A stretch of DNA of 19,674 nt from CALCLY01 sp900552775 (GTDB lineage: Bacteria > Bacillota > Clostridia > UMGS1883 > UMGS1540). A model generated the notes under the pieces. The model ran no database searches and was not told the origin of the DNA. It saw only the letters and a list, made by a program, of their open reading frames with translations. Positions 1 through 7,154 of the stretch are shown in pieces. Every line of letters begins with the position of its first letter. Within the stretch, counting starts at the first letter, position 1. The stretch spans positions 1 through 19,674 of the forward strand of contig CALCLY010000033.1 in the NCBI GenBank assembly GCA_937966555.1, read 5' to 3'. Made by a program: the position numbers and the translations under genes.

Positions 1-72
1 TAAACTTAAAGAACGGCTTTCAAAACCAATACTTCCTTATCGGGTTGTGGCTTTTGCCGCAAGCTTCTTTTT

Positions 73-879
73 TTATTCGTTTTGTTCTCTGTGTTCGGGA
101 GTAATCATATATTTTTCTATAGCGTCCCATGCAAAGAAATTTATTGTATATGACGAAAAAGCAATAAGAAAAACCGCCATAAGTATCGCCCATATTCCGG
201 AAACATAATAAATAAGTGCAACGTGAACCACCGCTAAAATTGCAAGTACAAGCAAATTACGCGGAAAATTTATAAATGACATCAGCCACGCGTTTTTAAA
301 AATATGGCGAAGTTTCAAGTCGAACGTAACCATAATCGGGTAAACATAAAAACTTGTAAATGAAAGCGCAAATCCGGCTATGGTTGCAAAAACAAGCGTC
401 AAAAATCTGTTTGCCGACATATTAATATAAAAAATAACGGCAACAAAATACGCATAATGCAGCAATGTAAGTATCACGCTTGCGGCAAGTCCTTTAAAAA
501 AATTCTTTTTACACGCAGCAAAAAAATCGGAAGCAATAAAAACCGGTTCCTGTTTTGCAAAATTGCGGGTTATATAAGTGATTCCGGCATATGTAGGTCC
601 GAAAAACATAAACGGTATAAAATACATTATCGGCAGAAGCGTTTTACCCGATATAAGTTCTTTAATATAATTTAAAAAATCTGTATTCTCAGCCACAAAA
701 AAAGGCAGTGCCATATAGGCTATTGCTGCAAACAAAAAAATATTACACACAAAAAACAAAAGATTAATCTGAATCATCTGCCAAATCTTCCTGCCGAATA
801 TTCCGAAATACTCACGCTTTGACGCTTCCTCTCGCGAAAGACCTCGCCCGGGCTTTTGATTTAAACCGAAAAAAGCCAT
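73..879 (-). CDS. DUF624/YesL-like integral membrane protein
   Basis: A 268-residue membrane protein of the DUF624 (YesL) type. YesL-like proteins are small multi-pass proteins often found beside sugar ABC transporter or polysaccharide genes; their biochemical role is unknown. The N-terminus (residues 1-33) is polar and basic, with the FGxxGRKxW pattern that typically precedes the first helix in this family. About six hydrophobic segments follow, near residues 34-58, 84-103, 127-152, 158-182, 206-226 and 227-249. The ATG is preceded by a GAGAGGAAA Shine-Dalgarno (SD) sequence, and a consensus sigma-A promoter lies just upstream (918-946). The gene diverges from the acyl-CoA synthetase operon. 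No transporter gene is nearby in the window, so the usual sugar-uptake context is not seen. The family call comes from recalled sequence resemblance; function is unassigned. Confidence 0.75.
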   Translation of the reverse strand: MAFFGLNQKPGRGLSREEASKREYFGIFGRKIWQMIQINLLFFVCNIFLFAAIAYMALPFFVAENTDFLNYIKELISGKTLLPIMYFIPFMFFGPTYAGITYITRNFAKQEPVFIASDFFAACKKNFFKGLAASVILTLLHYAYFVAVIFYINMSANRFLTLVFATIAGFALSFTSFYVYPIMVTFDLKLRHIFKNAWLMSFINFPRNLLVLAILAVVHVALIYYVSGIWAILMAVFLIAFSSYTINFFAWDAIEKYMITPEHREQNE

Positions 880-917
880 TAAAAATCATTTCCTCTCAAA
901 TACATATTGATTATGTT

Positions 918-946
918 ATTATATAATATATGTTTTATTTTGTCAA
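918..946 (-). promoter_or_regulatory. Sigma-A promoter for the DUF624 gene
   Basis: On the minus strand there is a perfect -35 TTGACA (941-946), a 17-bp spacer and a perfect -10 TATAAT (918-923). It lies 39 bp upstream of the DUF624 start. Its -35 is separated by only 7 bp from the -35 of the divergent promoter at 954-982. Confidence 0.85.
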
Positions 947-953
947 TTTCTTT

Positions 954-982
954 TTGACTTTTATCCGAATTTGTGGTATACT
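954..982 (+). promoter_or_regulatory. Sigma-A promoter for the acyl-CoA synthetase operon
   Basis: A -35 TTGACT (954-959), a 17-bp spacer and a -10 TATACT (977-982) preceded by an extended -10 TG (974-975). It sits 38 bp upstream of the start codon. It is back-to-back with the promoter at 918-946. Confidence 0.85.
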
Positions 983-1020
983 TATCAAAGTATATTTATA
1001 AATGATAGGAGTTTCATCTT

Positions 1021-2706
1021 ATGAATAAGTATAAAAAACCACTCTACGAAACAGAAGAAGTAAAAAATATTAAAGAGCTTTTTAAAAGAAGTTCTGTTAA
1101 ATATTCAAACGAAAAAGCCTTTCTGGTTAAAGTCGGCGGACAGTATATGCCGATAACTTACAAACAGTTTTATGACGATATAATGGCTTTTGGTGCCGCC
1201 CTTTACGACATGGGACTTTATAACACTCATATCGCGGTTATAGGCGAAAACCGATACGAATGGGCGGTTACATACGCTGCCGTTCAATGCGGTCTCGGAG
1301 TTATTGTTCCTCTTGATAAAGAAATGCCCGACAAAGATATTCCTCCTCTCATAGAAACGGCAGAGCTTTCAGCCCTCATATATTCACAGAAAAAATCATC
1401 GCTTGCCGAATCTGCTCAGATAAAACATAAAATAAATATGGATACCGACTTTAATGAGCTTATTAAAAAAGGCAAAGCTCTTATAGAAACCTCTAAAACA
1501 CCTTTTCCCGATTTGGAGCCCGATGCCGACAAAATGAGTATTCTTCTTTTTACCTCCGGAACAACATCCGCTTCAAAAGCAGTAATGCTTTCTCAAAAAA
1601 ATATTATTACAAATATAATTGATATGTCGAAAATGGTTCATGTTGACAAAAACGATACGCTGCTTTCGGTTCTTCCGCTTCATCACACATACGAATGTAC
1701 ATGCGGATTTCTCACTCCCGTATACCAGGGCTGCACTGTAGCATATTGCGAAGGTTTACGCCATATTACAAAAAACCTCGCGGAGGCTCAGGCAACAATT
1801 ATGCTCTGTGTTCCTCTTCTGGTCGAAAATGTATATAAAAAAATCTGGCAGCAGGCAAGGAAAAACGGAAAAGAAAAAGACCTTAAAACAGCTTTGAAAA
1901 TAAGTAATTTTCTCCTTAAGTTTCACATAGATCTCAGAAAAAAACTTTTTGCCGATATACATAAAACACTCGGCGGAAAACTGACGAGAATAATCTCGGG
2001 TGCTGCCGGCATAGACCCCGAAATTGCCCGCGGCATGCGCGCTTTCGGCATAAATCTTATCCAGGGATACGGCCTTACGGAATGCTCTCCTATCTGCACG
2101 GTAAACAGATTTGAAGAGTATAAAGATGACGCTGCAGGTCTTCCCATGCCGAATGTAGAAGTTTGGATAAACAATCCCTCCGATGACGGAATCGGTGAAA
2201 TAGCCGTAAAGGGCAACAATGTTATGCTCGGATACTACAAAAATAAAGAAGAAACAGACAAGGTGCTCTTGCCTGACGGAACTTTCTTGACAGGAGATCT
2301 CGGTTTCATTGATTCCGACGGATATCTGCACATAACAGGAAGAAAGAAAAATGTTATCGTAACCAAAAACGGCAAAAATATTTTCCCGGAAGAACTTGAA
2401 ACATATCTGCTCAGAAGCCCCTATATTCAGGAATGTATGGTCTACGGAACAGACACTTCGGACGGCGATACGGATGTTGCGGTTCAGGTACTTCCAAATA
2501 TGCAGGAAGCAGAAAAACATTTCGGAAGAATACCTTCGCCCGATGATTTACAGGCGCTTATAGAAAATGAAGTTATGGCAGTAAATCACAAGATGCAGAA
2601 TTACAAACGCATAGGCCGCACAATTATACGACATGAAGAATTTGCAAAGACAACCACTCAGAAAATAAAAAGACATGTTGAAATCAAGAAGGGAGAGTCC
2701 GTTTGA
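1021..2706 (+). CDS. AMP-dependent acyl-CoA synthetase/ligase (long-chain type)
   Basis: A 561-residue member of the ANL adenylate-forming family. It is expected to activate a carboxylic acid with ATP to an acyl-AMP and then transfer it to CoA. Visible motifs, in order: the phosphate-binding loop FTSGTTSASKA (about residues 177-187), GYGLTE (349-354), the TGDLG aspartate motif (424-428), the GRKKN hinge region (440-444) and the C-terminal catalytic lysine in TTTQKIKR (K548). All core motifs are present and the length is normal, so it looks active. The phosphate loop has SAS where many members have GxP. The SD AGGAG (1007-1011) is well placed before the ATG. It overlaps the downstream hexapeptide-repeat gene by one base, so the two are translationally coupled. 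The chain length or class of acid cannot be read from the sequence. Confidence 0.9.
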   Translation: MNKYKKPLYETEEVKNIKELFKRSSVKYSNEKAFLVKVGGQYMPITYKQFYDDIMAFGAALYDMGLYNTHIAVIGENRYEWAVTYAAVQCGLGVIVPLDKEMPDKDIPPLIETAELSALIYSQKKSSLAESAQIKHKINMDTDFNELIKKGKALIETSKTPFPDLEPDADKMSILLFTSGTTSASKAVMLSQKNIITNIIDMSKMVHVDKNDTLLSVLPLHHTYECTCGFLTPVYQGCTVAYCEGLRHITKNLAEAQATIMLCVPLLVENVYKKIWQQARKNGKEKDLKTALKISNFLLKFHIDLRKKLFADIHKTLGGKLTRIISGAAGIDPEIARGMRAFGINLIQGYGLTECSPICTVNRFEEYKDDAAGLPMPNVEVWINNPSDDGIGEIAVKGNNVMLGYYKNKEETDKVLLPDGTFLTGDLGFIDSDGYLHITGRKKNVIVTKNGKNIFPEELETYLLRSPYIQECMVYGTDTSDGDTDVAVQVLPNMQEAEKHFGRIPSPDDLQALIENEVMAVNHKMQNYKRIGRTIIRHEEFAKTTTQKIKRHVEIKKGESV

Positions 2707-3176
2707 TGTTTAAAAATTGTTTCATAGCGGAAAATGCCGTAATTGATGGCAGCGTCTCTATGGGTGAATACTGCTCTGTCTGGCACGGTGCGGTTATACG
2801 CGGCGATATGGCTGAAATAGAAATAGGCTTGGAAACAAATATTCAGGAAAACTGTGTGCTTCATGTTGACCATGACTTTCCTCTGCGGCTCGGCAATTCG
2901 GTAACATGCGGTCACGGAGCGATATTGCATGGTTGCTCTGTGGGAGACAATACTATCGTCGGAATGGGCGCAATAATATTAAACGGAGCAAAAATAGGCA
3001 GAAACTGCATCATAGGCGCCGGTGCGCTCGTTACCTGCGGAACCGAAATTCCGGACGGTGCAATGGTTCTCGGTTCTCCGGCAAAAATTAAACGCATGCT
3101 CTCGCCTGAGGAGCAGGCAAAAACAAAGCTTAACGCGGATGAATATGTTGATCTTACAAAAAAGCGTTTACCGTAA
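2706..3176 (+). CDS. Gamma-carbonic-anhydrase-family hexapeptide-repeat protein (PaaY/YrdA-like)
   Basis: A 156-residue left-handed beta-helix protein of the gamma-carbonic anhydrase/PaaY/YrdA family, expected to form a trimer with metal sites between subunits. The three metal ligands are present: H53 in LHVDH, and H70 and H75 in GHGAILHGC. They match H81, H117 and H122 of the archaeal enzyme Cam. Hexapeptide turns run from about residue 8 to 125, ending in the family motif LGSPAK. I start it at the ATG that overlaps the upstream TGA (TGATG), with SD GGGAG at 2691-2695; a TTG directly before it is the only alternative. Many family members lack carbonic anhydrase activity, and PaaY acts as a CoA thioesterase. 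Coupling to an acyl-CoA synthetase makes a thioesterase or acyl-CoA role as plausible as bicarbonate production. Confidence 0.88.
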   Translation: MFKNCFIAENAVIDGSVSMGEYCSVWHGAVIRGDMAEIEIGLETNIQENCVLHVDHDFPLRLGNSVTCGHGAILHGCSVGDNTIVGMGAIILNGAKIGRNCIIGAGALVTCGTEIPDGAMVLGSPAKIKRMLSPEEQAKTKLNADEYVDLTKKRLP

Positions 3177-3214
3177 TTAAAAAGCTGCGGCTAATTGCCG
3201 CAGCTTTTTAATTA
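3174..3214. terminator. Bidirectional rho-independent terminator
   Basis: A perfect 18-bp inverted repeat (3174-3191 and 3197-3214) with a 5-nt TAATT loop. The GC-rich core GCTGCGGC is flanked by A runs on one side and T runs on the other, so it can terminate transcription from both directions. It separates the plus-strand acyl-CoA synthetase operon from the minus-strand DUF6472 gene, which stops at 3221. The TAA stop of the hexapeptide-repeat gene is the first triplet of the dyad. Confidence 0.93.
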
Positions 3215-3220
3215 CTCTTT

Positions 3221-3409
3221 TCAGTTTTGTTTTCTTACAATTTTATAATCATCGTTTAAATAAAAATACGAACAGCCTCCCCCTCCTCCGAGAGCCAGCC
3301 TGTACATCTCATCCTCATCAAGATTTATCTGACACTCGTAAAGACCGCTTTCATCATTAAACTCATAGTAAGAACAAAATTCGCATTGCTGCGGCGTTTT
3401 TTTATTCAA
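3221..3409 (-). CDS. Small four-cysteine protein, DUF6472-like
   Basis: A 62-residue acidic protein with cysteines arranged as C-x2-C, a third in the middle (YEC) and a fourth after a five-glycine run (GGGGGC). This suggests a small zinc-ribbon-like fold. The conserved LDEDEMYR segment and the C-terminal DYKIVRKQ resemble the clostridial DUF6472 family, whose function is unknown. I start it at TTG (3407-3409): the SD GGAGGTGG (3415-3422) lies 5 nt before it and would overlap the GTG at 3416-3418 that a longer frame would need. It has its own promoter (3435-3463) downstream of sigE. Whether it takes part in sporulation is open. Confidence 0.78.
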   Translation of the reverse strand: MNKKTPQQCEFCSYYEFNDESGLYECQINLDEDEMYRLALGGGGGCSYFYLNDDYKIVRKQN

Positions 3410-3434
3410 GAAATCCACCTCCGCTTATATTATT

Positions 3435-3463
3435 ATTTTATCAAATAAACGAAGATTTGTAAA
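3435..3463 (-). promoter_or_regulatory. Sigma-A promoter for the DUF6472 gene
   Basis: On the minus strand: -35 TTTACA (3458-3463), 17-bp spacer, -10 TAAAAT (3435-3440). It starts only a few bases after the sigE stop and gives a very short leader before the SD at 3415-3422. This suggests the small gene can be expressed independently of spoIIGA-sigE. Confidence 0.6.
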
Positions 3464-3468
3464 TACAT

Positions 3469-4185
3469 TCAGCTTATTTTTGCAACTTCTTTTTTCAGCT
3501 TTGCAACTATTCTTTTTTCAAGACGCGAAATATACGATTGACTTATTCCCAAAAGCTCGGCAACCTCACGCTGCGTTTTCTCATTTTTTCCGAACAAACC
3601 GAATCGCATTATAATTATCTGTTTTTCTCTTTTCGAAAGTTTTTGCATGGCCTCCAATAGAATTTGTTTCTCCGCTTTATCTTCAAGACCTCTGTTTACT
3701 ATATCGTCATCTGTTCCCAAAACATCAGACAGCAAAAGCTCATTTCCGTCCCAATCCACATTTAACGGCTCATCGATTGACACTTCGCTTTTTACCGAAA
3801 TATTTTTTCTCAAAAACATAAGAATCTCGTTTTCAATACATCTTGACGCATATGTGGCGAGCTTTATATTTTTTTCCGGATTAAATGTATTTATCGCTTT
3901 TATAAGACCTATACTGCCTATAGATATCAAATCCTCTATACACACACCCGTATTTTCAAATTTTTTTGCTATATACACAACAAGTCTCAGATTGTGTTCT
4001 ATCAGGGTTTTCCTCACCGCAGCTCCGTCACTTGCAAGCTTTAGCAAAAGCCTGCTTTCCTCTTCTTTTGAAAGCGGCGGAGGCAGAGTTTCGCTCCCCC
4101 CTATGTAGTGCACGGGTTTTAAAAAACTTGTGTGCCTTAAAAAAAACAAATATATTTTCATTCTAAGCTTAATTATAAAGTTCAT
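3469..4185 (-). CDS. sigE: RNA polymerase sporulation sigma factor SigE (pro-sigma-E)
   Basis: A 238-residue sigma-70 family protein closely resembling the mother-cell sigma factor sigma-E of Bacillus. Residues 1-26 are the basic/hydrophobic pro-sequence that tethers the precursor to membrane. The conserved YIGGSE-LPPPLS segment (from Y27) marks the processing site, by analogy with removal of 27 residues in B. subtilis. Region 2 (about 85-121, including DLISIG and the TYASRCIENEI stretch) and the region 4.2 helix-turn-helix (about 205-225, GISQSYISRLEKR) are intact. SD AGGAAG precedes the ATG. It lies 12 bp downstream of spoIIGA, the usual spoIIG operon order. The sigG gene that often follows in Firmicutes is absent from this position; the DUF6472 gene and a terminator follow instead. 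Confidence 0.97.
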   Translation of the reverse strand: MNFIIKLRMKIYLFFLRHTSFLKPVHYIGGSETLPPPLSKEEESRLLLKLASDGAAVRKTLIEHNLRLVVYIAKKFENTGVCIEDLISIGSIGLIKAINTFNPEKNIKLATYASRCIENEILMFLRKNISVKSEVSIDEPLNVDWDGNELLLSDVLGTDDDIVNRGLEDKAEKQILLEAMQKLSKREKQIIIMRFGLFGKNEKTQREVAELLGISQSYISRLEKRIVAKLKKEVAKIS

Positions 4186-4197
4186 TTTTTCTTCCTT

Positions 4198-5100
4198 TCA
4201 TGATAAAACACCCGGATTTATAAGCGCCTGAAAGCTTTTGTCATCCGAAAGCGCATTGTTACAAATTCCAACCGTAACCTCACCGGAAAACATTTCCTTT
4301 TCATTTACAAAAACAGAAACCGAATCCGGTTTAAACCCTATTAGCAGCCCGTTTTCACGTCCTATACTTGAAAACGGAATCAAACGAATTTGAAGCTTTG
4401 TGCCAACACTCATAAAAGCTTTTTCGATTTTCGCAAAATTGTTTTCATCTCCGTTTTCAAAAAGAGTATTGATTTCATACGGCAAAATATTTTTAAGCGT
4501 TTTGTATTCGCATACAATAACGGGACAATTCGAAAGCGGATCCGACAGTGTATTGCCTGTATCAAGCAGCGCCGTTACTTCGCCTTTTTTTCCCATGTAA
4601 TATATATGTATTGTTGCAAAATTATTTCTTCTGCCGTTTACACCGCTGCGCAGCGCCGCAAATACGCACAGAATCAAAAGCACCGCCGCCAAAAAAAGAA
4701 CCTGCCACGGAAGTTTTAAATATAAAACTCCGTTTTTTACCACGGCGCCAAGTGCCGCTCCTATTCCGGTAAAGCAAAAAAGAGCAAACAGTCCGCCGCC
4801 AAAGCACAGCGTAAGCGCTATAAATACACCCAAAGTTTTAAAATACAACAAGGGACGGCGGATATTATACGCCGCGGCAACAATTCCGAAACACGAAAAA
4901 ATTTTTGCCGCAGTACTGTATATAAAAGAAAGCTCCGGCAAAAACATCAGCACCGCATAAAGAGCTCCGGCTCCTGCCGCGCCGAAAACCCTTAAATATT
5001 TTATTTTAAGCCTAAGTATTTTTCCCGTCAGATACAAAAGTGAAAAATTAACCAAAAAATTAACCAAAAACAGTACGTCCACATATACAACAGGCTTCAA
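4198..5100 (-). CDS. spoIIGA: Sigma-E processing peptidase SpoIIGA
   Basis: A 300-residue protein with a hydrophobic N-terminal half of about five membrane segments, beginning VVYVDVLFLVNFLVNF, and a soluble C-terminal aspartic-protease-like half. The active-site motif is LLDTGNTLSDPL, with the catalytic Asp at residue 180 of this model; it corresponds to the DSGN motif of Bacillus SpoIIGA. LIPFSSIG and the terminal ALINPGVL block are also family features. The protease sits in the forespore septum and removes the sigma-E pro-sequence. I choose the TTG at 5098-5100: SD GGAGGTGAT (5108-5116) lies 7 nt upstream. The in-frame ATG at 5125-5127 overlaps the likely -10 box, so it is probably not in the transcript. 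It is followed closely by sigE. Confidence 0.94.
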   Translation of the reverse strand: MKPVVYVDVLFLVNFLVNFSLLYLTGKILRLKIKYLRVFGAAGAGALYAVLMFLPELSFIYSTAAKIFSCFGIVAAAYNIRRPLLYFKTLGVFIALTLCFGGGLFALFCFTGIGAALGAVVKNGVLYLKLPWQVLFLAAVLLILCVFAALRSGVNGRRNNFATIHIYYMGKKGEVTALLDTGNTLSDPLSNCPVIVCEYKTLKNILPYEINTLFENGDENNFAKIEKAFMSVGTKLQIRLIPFSSIGRENGLLIGFKPDSVSVFVNEKEMFSGEVTVGICNNALSDDKSFQALINPGVLS

Positions 5101-5125
5101 AGGAATTATCACCTCCGCTGGTATC

Positions 5126-5131
5126 ATTATA
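5126..5131 (-). promoter_or_regulatory. Probable -10 box of the spoIIGA-sigE promoter
   Basis: A TATAAT on the minus strand about 10 bp before the SD of spoIIGA. No good -35 is found at 17 bp. That would suit an activator-dependent promoter: in Bacillus the spoIIG operon uses sigma-A with phosphorylated Spo0A and an abnormally long spacer. A partial 0A-box-like CGACA lies further upstream (minus strand, near 5152-5156), but it is too degenerate to call. Confidence 0.45.
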
Positions 5132-5185
5132 TATGCATAAGAATGAAAAATCTGTCGTTTTACGGTTCTTTTTTATTTTTTATTA

Positions 5186-5214
5186 TTTACTTTTATTCCC
5201 GCAGGTGATATACT
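5186..5214 (+). promoter_or_regulatory. Sigma-A promoter for the AraC-type regulator
   Basis: -35 TTTACT (5186-5191), 17-bp spacer, -10 TATACT (5209-5214) with an extended TG at 5206-5207. It lies 36 bp upstream of the ATG at 5251 and diverges from the spoIIGA promoter region. Confidence 0.7.
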
Positions 5215-5250
5215 TTATTTGTCACTTTTTTAAGTTAAGGCGGAACAACC

Positions 5251-6084
5251 ATGAATAACTACTATACTCCAAAATTCAATTTCGGACTCAAGTCCATAAA
5301 CACGGCATTTAAAAGAGTTTTTGATGCGGGATATTTTTTCCGCGGAGAAGTACATGACTTTTGGGAAATGTGCTTTGTCTTAAAAGGAAATGCAACAGTA
5401 ACCGAAAACAAAAATGTATATGAATTATCTGACAATGATGCTGTCTTTCACAGACCTCTTGAATTTCATGCGGAAAAAGTGCCTGAAAATTCACCGGCAG
5501 AATATATGATAATTTCCTTTTCGTATGAAGGAAATGAAATTGACCCTCTCGGCGACGGAATTATCAATCTCTCACTGCGTCAAAGAGAAAAACTTATTTC
5601 AATACTTTGTGATATACACGAAAACTTTGACATACAGACCGGAACGCTTAATAAGAGAAAAGAATCTAATAAAATAAACGAAAAAAAAATCTTTTTGGAA
5701 TTCGAATGCTTTTTGCTGGATCTTATAAAATCCTCAAAACCTATCAAAAGACAGGAAAATTCGGCAGCTGCACTGCATTATAAAAATACATTTGTCACGC
5801 TCCAAAAACATATAACGGAAAATTTAACTCTGGATGACATAGCCGCGCTGTGCCTTCTCGGAAAAAGCAATCTGAAAAAAGTTTTCAAGACATACACCGG
5901 CTGCGGCGTAATGCAATATTTCAACAAAATGAAAATATCAAAGGCAATCGAGCTTATGAAAGAAGAGAAAAGCATATCGGAAATAAGCGACATACTTTCA
6001 TTTTCAAGTCCTAACTATTTTTCCTGCGTATTCAAAAAAGAGACGGGGATGCTCCCGTCTCAATACCGCCGCGAAAAGCTTTAG
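5251..6084 (+). CDS. AraC/XylS-family transcriptional regulator
   Basis: A 277-residue regulator. The N-terminal part (about 1-110) looks like a cupin-type effector-binding domain: HDFWEMCFVLKG near 35-46 and HRPLEFHAE near 67-75 are typical AraC sensor patterns. After a linker with a charged stretch near 133-146, two helix-turn-helix motifs form the DNA-binding domain. The first is near 192-217 (LTLDDIAALC). The second is near 241-273, with the AraC signature SISEISDILSFSSPNYFS and the closing SQYRR. This layout is typical of regulators of carbohydrate genes. Its target is unknown; it stands alone between divergent spoIIGA and the convergent PAP2 gene, with no obvious partner transporter. 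The ribosome-binding site (AAGG at 5237-5240) is weak. Confidence 0.92.
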   Translation: MNNYYTPKFNFGLKSINTAFKRVFDAGYFFRGEVHDFWEMCFVLKGNATVTENKNVYELSDNDAVFHRPLEFHAEKVPENSPAEYMIISFSYEGNEIDPLGDGIINLSLRQREKLISILCDIHENFDIQTGTLNKRKESNKINEKKIFLEFECFLLDLIKSSKPIKRQENSAAALHYKNTFVTLQKHITENLTLDDIAALCLLGKSNLKKVFKTYTGCGVMQYFNKMKISKAIELMKEEKSISEISDILSFSSPNYFSCVFKKETGMLPSQYRREKL

Positions 6085-6105
6085 GCTTGAATAGATTTAC
6101 AATTT

Positions 6106-6789
6106 TTATTTAAATACTTTTTTTCTTACCGAAATTTCTTTCGGTGCGCCGCACTCTTCATCGCGTTTTGCAAAGAAAAACGCATAAGCCAAAGCACACA
6201 ATGGCAGCGCCGTTAATATATCCAACACGGAATGCTGCTTAACAAAAACCGTTGAAATACATATCAAAGCAGTGAACACAGCCAAACTTGCGTTAAATAC
6301 GGCAGAATGTTTTGTCTTTCCGCGGGTAAAAGCAAAAAAAGCCGCAAAAGAGCCCAGAACATGCATAGACGGACAGACATTTGTATTTGTATCTATCGAA
6401 TAATAATACGCCATAAAACGCGTTAAAAAATTATCTCTTTCAAAGCTTTGCGGTCTGAGCATCTGACAGCTCGGAAAAATTAAATATATAAACAGTGACG
6501 TCAAATATGTAAACATAATGAATTTCATCATTTTTACGAATGCACCGGCGTCAAAAAACAATGTATAGAACACTGCCGCAATAAGATATGCAAACCAAAG
6601 CACGTAGGGAACCGCAAACCACTCGGAAAACGGAATCAGGTCATCAAGAAAACAGTGTACCGCATGGCAGGAACCGAGCTTTATGAATTTTTCCTCCATG
6701 GAAAACAGCAGGCCGAAAGCAGGCCAGAAAATCAGCATCCATATATATGAATAATCATTATTTATTTTATCCGAAAGTTTATTTTTCAC
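6106..6789 (-). CDS. PAP2-superfamily membrane phosphatase
   Basis: A 227-residue protein with about six hydrophobic segments, resembling the PAP2/inositolphosphotransferase-like group. The three PAP2 motif blocks can be seen in a reduced form: LRP (111-113), CPSMH (139-143, histidine H143) and a last block with H186-x3-D190. The classical block-3 arginine (SRx5H) is not present; the serine is followed by T, and a lysine (K184) sits two residues before the histidine. It probably acts on a lipid phosphate or transfers a phospho-head group at the membrane; the substrate is unknown. The start is GTG (6787-6789) with SD AGAGG 9-10 nt upstream and no suitable ATG. It has its own consensus promoter (6822-6850) and converges on the AraC gene with 21 bp between them and no visible terminator. 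Confidence 0.82.
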   Translation of the reverse strand: MKNKLSDKINNDYSYIWMLIFWPAFGLLFSMEEKFIKLGSCHAVHCFLDDLIPFSEWFAVPYVLWFAYLIAAVFYTLFFDAGAFVKMMKFIMFTYLTSLFIYLIFPSCQMLRPQSFERDNFLTRFMAYYYSIDTNTNVCPSMHVLGSFAAFFAFTRGKTKHSAVFNASLAVFTALICISTVFVKQHSVLDILTALPLCALAYAFFFAKRDEECGAPKEISVRKKVFK

Positions 6790-6821
6790 AATAAATACCT
6801 CTGCATAATGTACTTATTTTC

Positions 6822-6850
6822 AGTATAGGCTGAATTTCGTTTCTTGTCAA
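6822..6850 (-). promoter_or_regulatory. Sigma-A promoter for the PAP2 gene
   Basis: On the minus strand: perfect -35 TTGACA (6845-6850), 17-bp spacer, -10 TATACT (6822-6827). It lies between ylmC and the PAP2 gene, so PAP2 is transcribed independently, although no terminator is seen after ylmC. Confidence 0.85.
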
Positions 6851-6906
6851 TAGAATTTACAGTTATTTAATATTTTTTCAAGAGGTTTAATACTTTTTCC
6901 CGATTT

Positions 6907-7152
6907 TTATTCCGATGCCGTATCGGTTTCAACCAAAACAATGTCTTCGCCGATTTTTTTTATTTTCTCCCACGGAATTACATATTCGTTATCTTTGCCG
7001 AAAATTCCGAGCACCTTTCCGCTTACGGGTACTATTGCGGAATTGATTTTTCCGCTTTTCTCATCTATTTCAACATCGTAAATGTAACCGAGACGTCTTC
7101 CGTCGGATATATTTATAACCTCTTTTTGTCTGAAATCATATATTCTGCACAT
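6907..7152 (-). CDS. YlmC/YmxH-family PRC-barrel sporulation protein
   Basis: An 81-residue single-domain PRC-barrel protein of the YlmC/YmxH family, which is widespread in endospore formers. Typical patterns are CRIYDFRQKEVINI at the start, GRRLGYIYDVEID (residues 18-30) and VIPWEKIKKIGEDIVLV near the end. The family is linked to sporulation by its distribution and, in Bacillus, by expression in the sporulating cell, but no molecular function is known. I use the ATG at 7150-7152. The GTG at 7159-7161 that would lengthen it lies inside the SD (GAGGTGA, 7158-7164). That SD lies in one arm of a perfect hairpin (7155-7186) directly after the desulfurase stop, so translation is likely tied to the upstream gene. 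Confidence 0.88.
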   Translation of the reverse strand: MCRIYDFRQKEVINISDGRRLGYIYDVEIDEKSGKINSAIVPVSGKVLGIFGKDNEYVIPWEKIKKIGEDIVLVETDTASE

Positions 7153-7154
7153 GA

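Noticed and set aside
2..199. Open plus-strand frame from the window edge into the DUF624 gene
   Set aside because: It would overlap the recognisable DUF624 gene antisense by over 100 bp and has no recognisable motif. Bases 1-72 hold no gene or terminator I can support.
1756..2520. 254-codon open frame antisense to the acyl-CoA synthetase
   Set aside because: It is a shadow of a strongly conserved coding region, with no ribosome-binding site and an unnatural cysteine/phenylalanine-rich composition.
5152..5158. Spo0A-box-like TGTCGTT upstream of spoIIGA
   Set aside because: Only five of seven positions match the 0A box, and no second box with proper spacing is seen; mentioned only as context for the spoIIGA promoter.
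6040..6061. 8-bp GC-rich hairpin (GAGACGGG / CCCGTCTC) near the end of the AraC gene
   Set aside because: It lies inside the coding sequence of the second helix-turn-helix region, has no T run, and the codons fit the family pattern, so it is probably chance.
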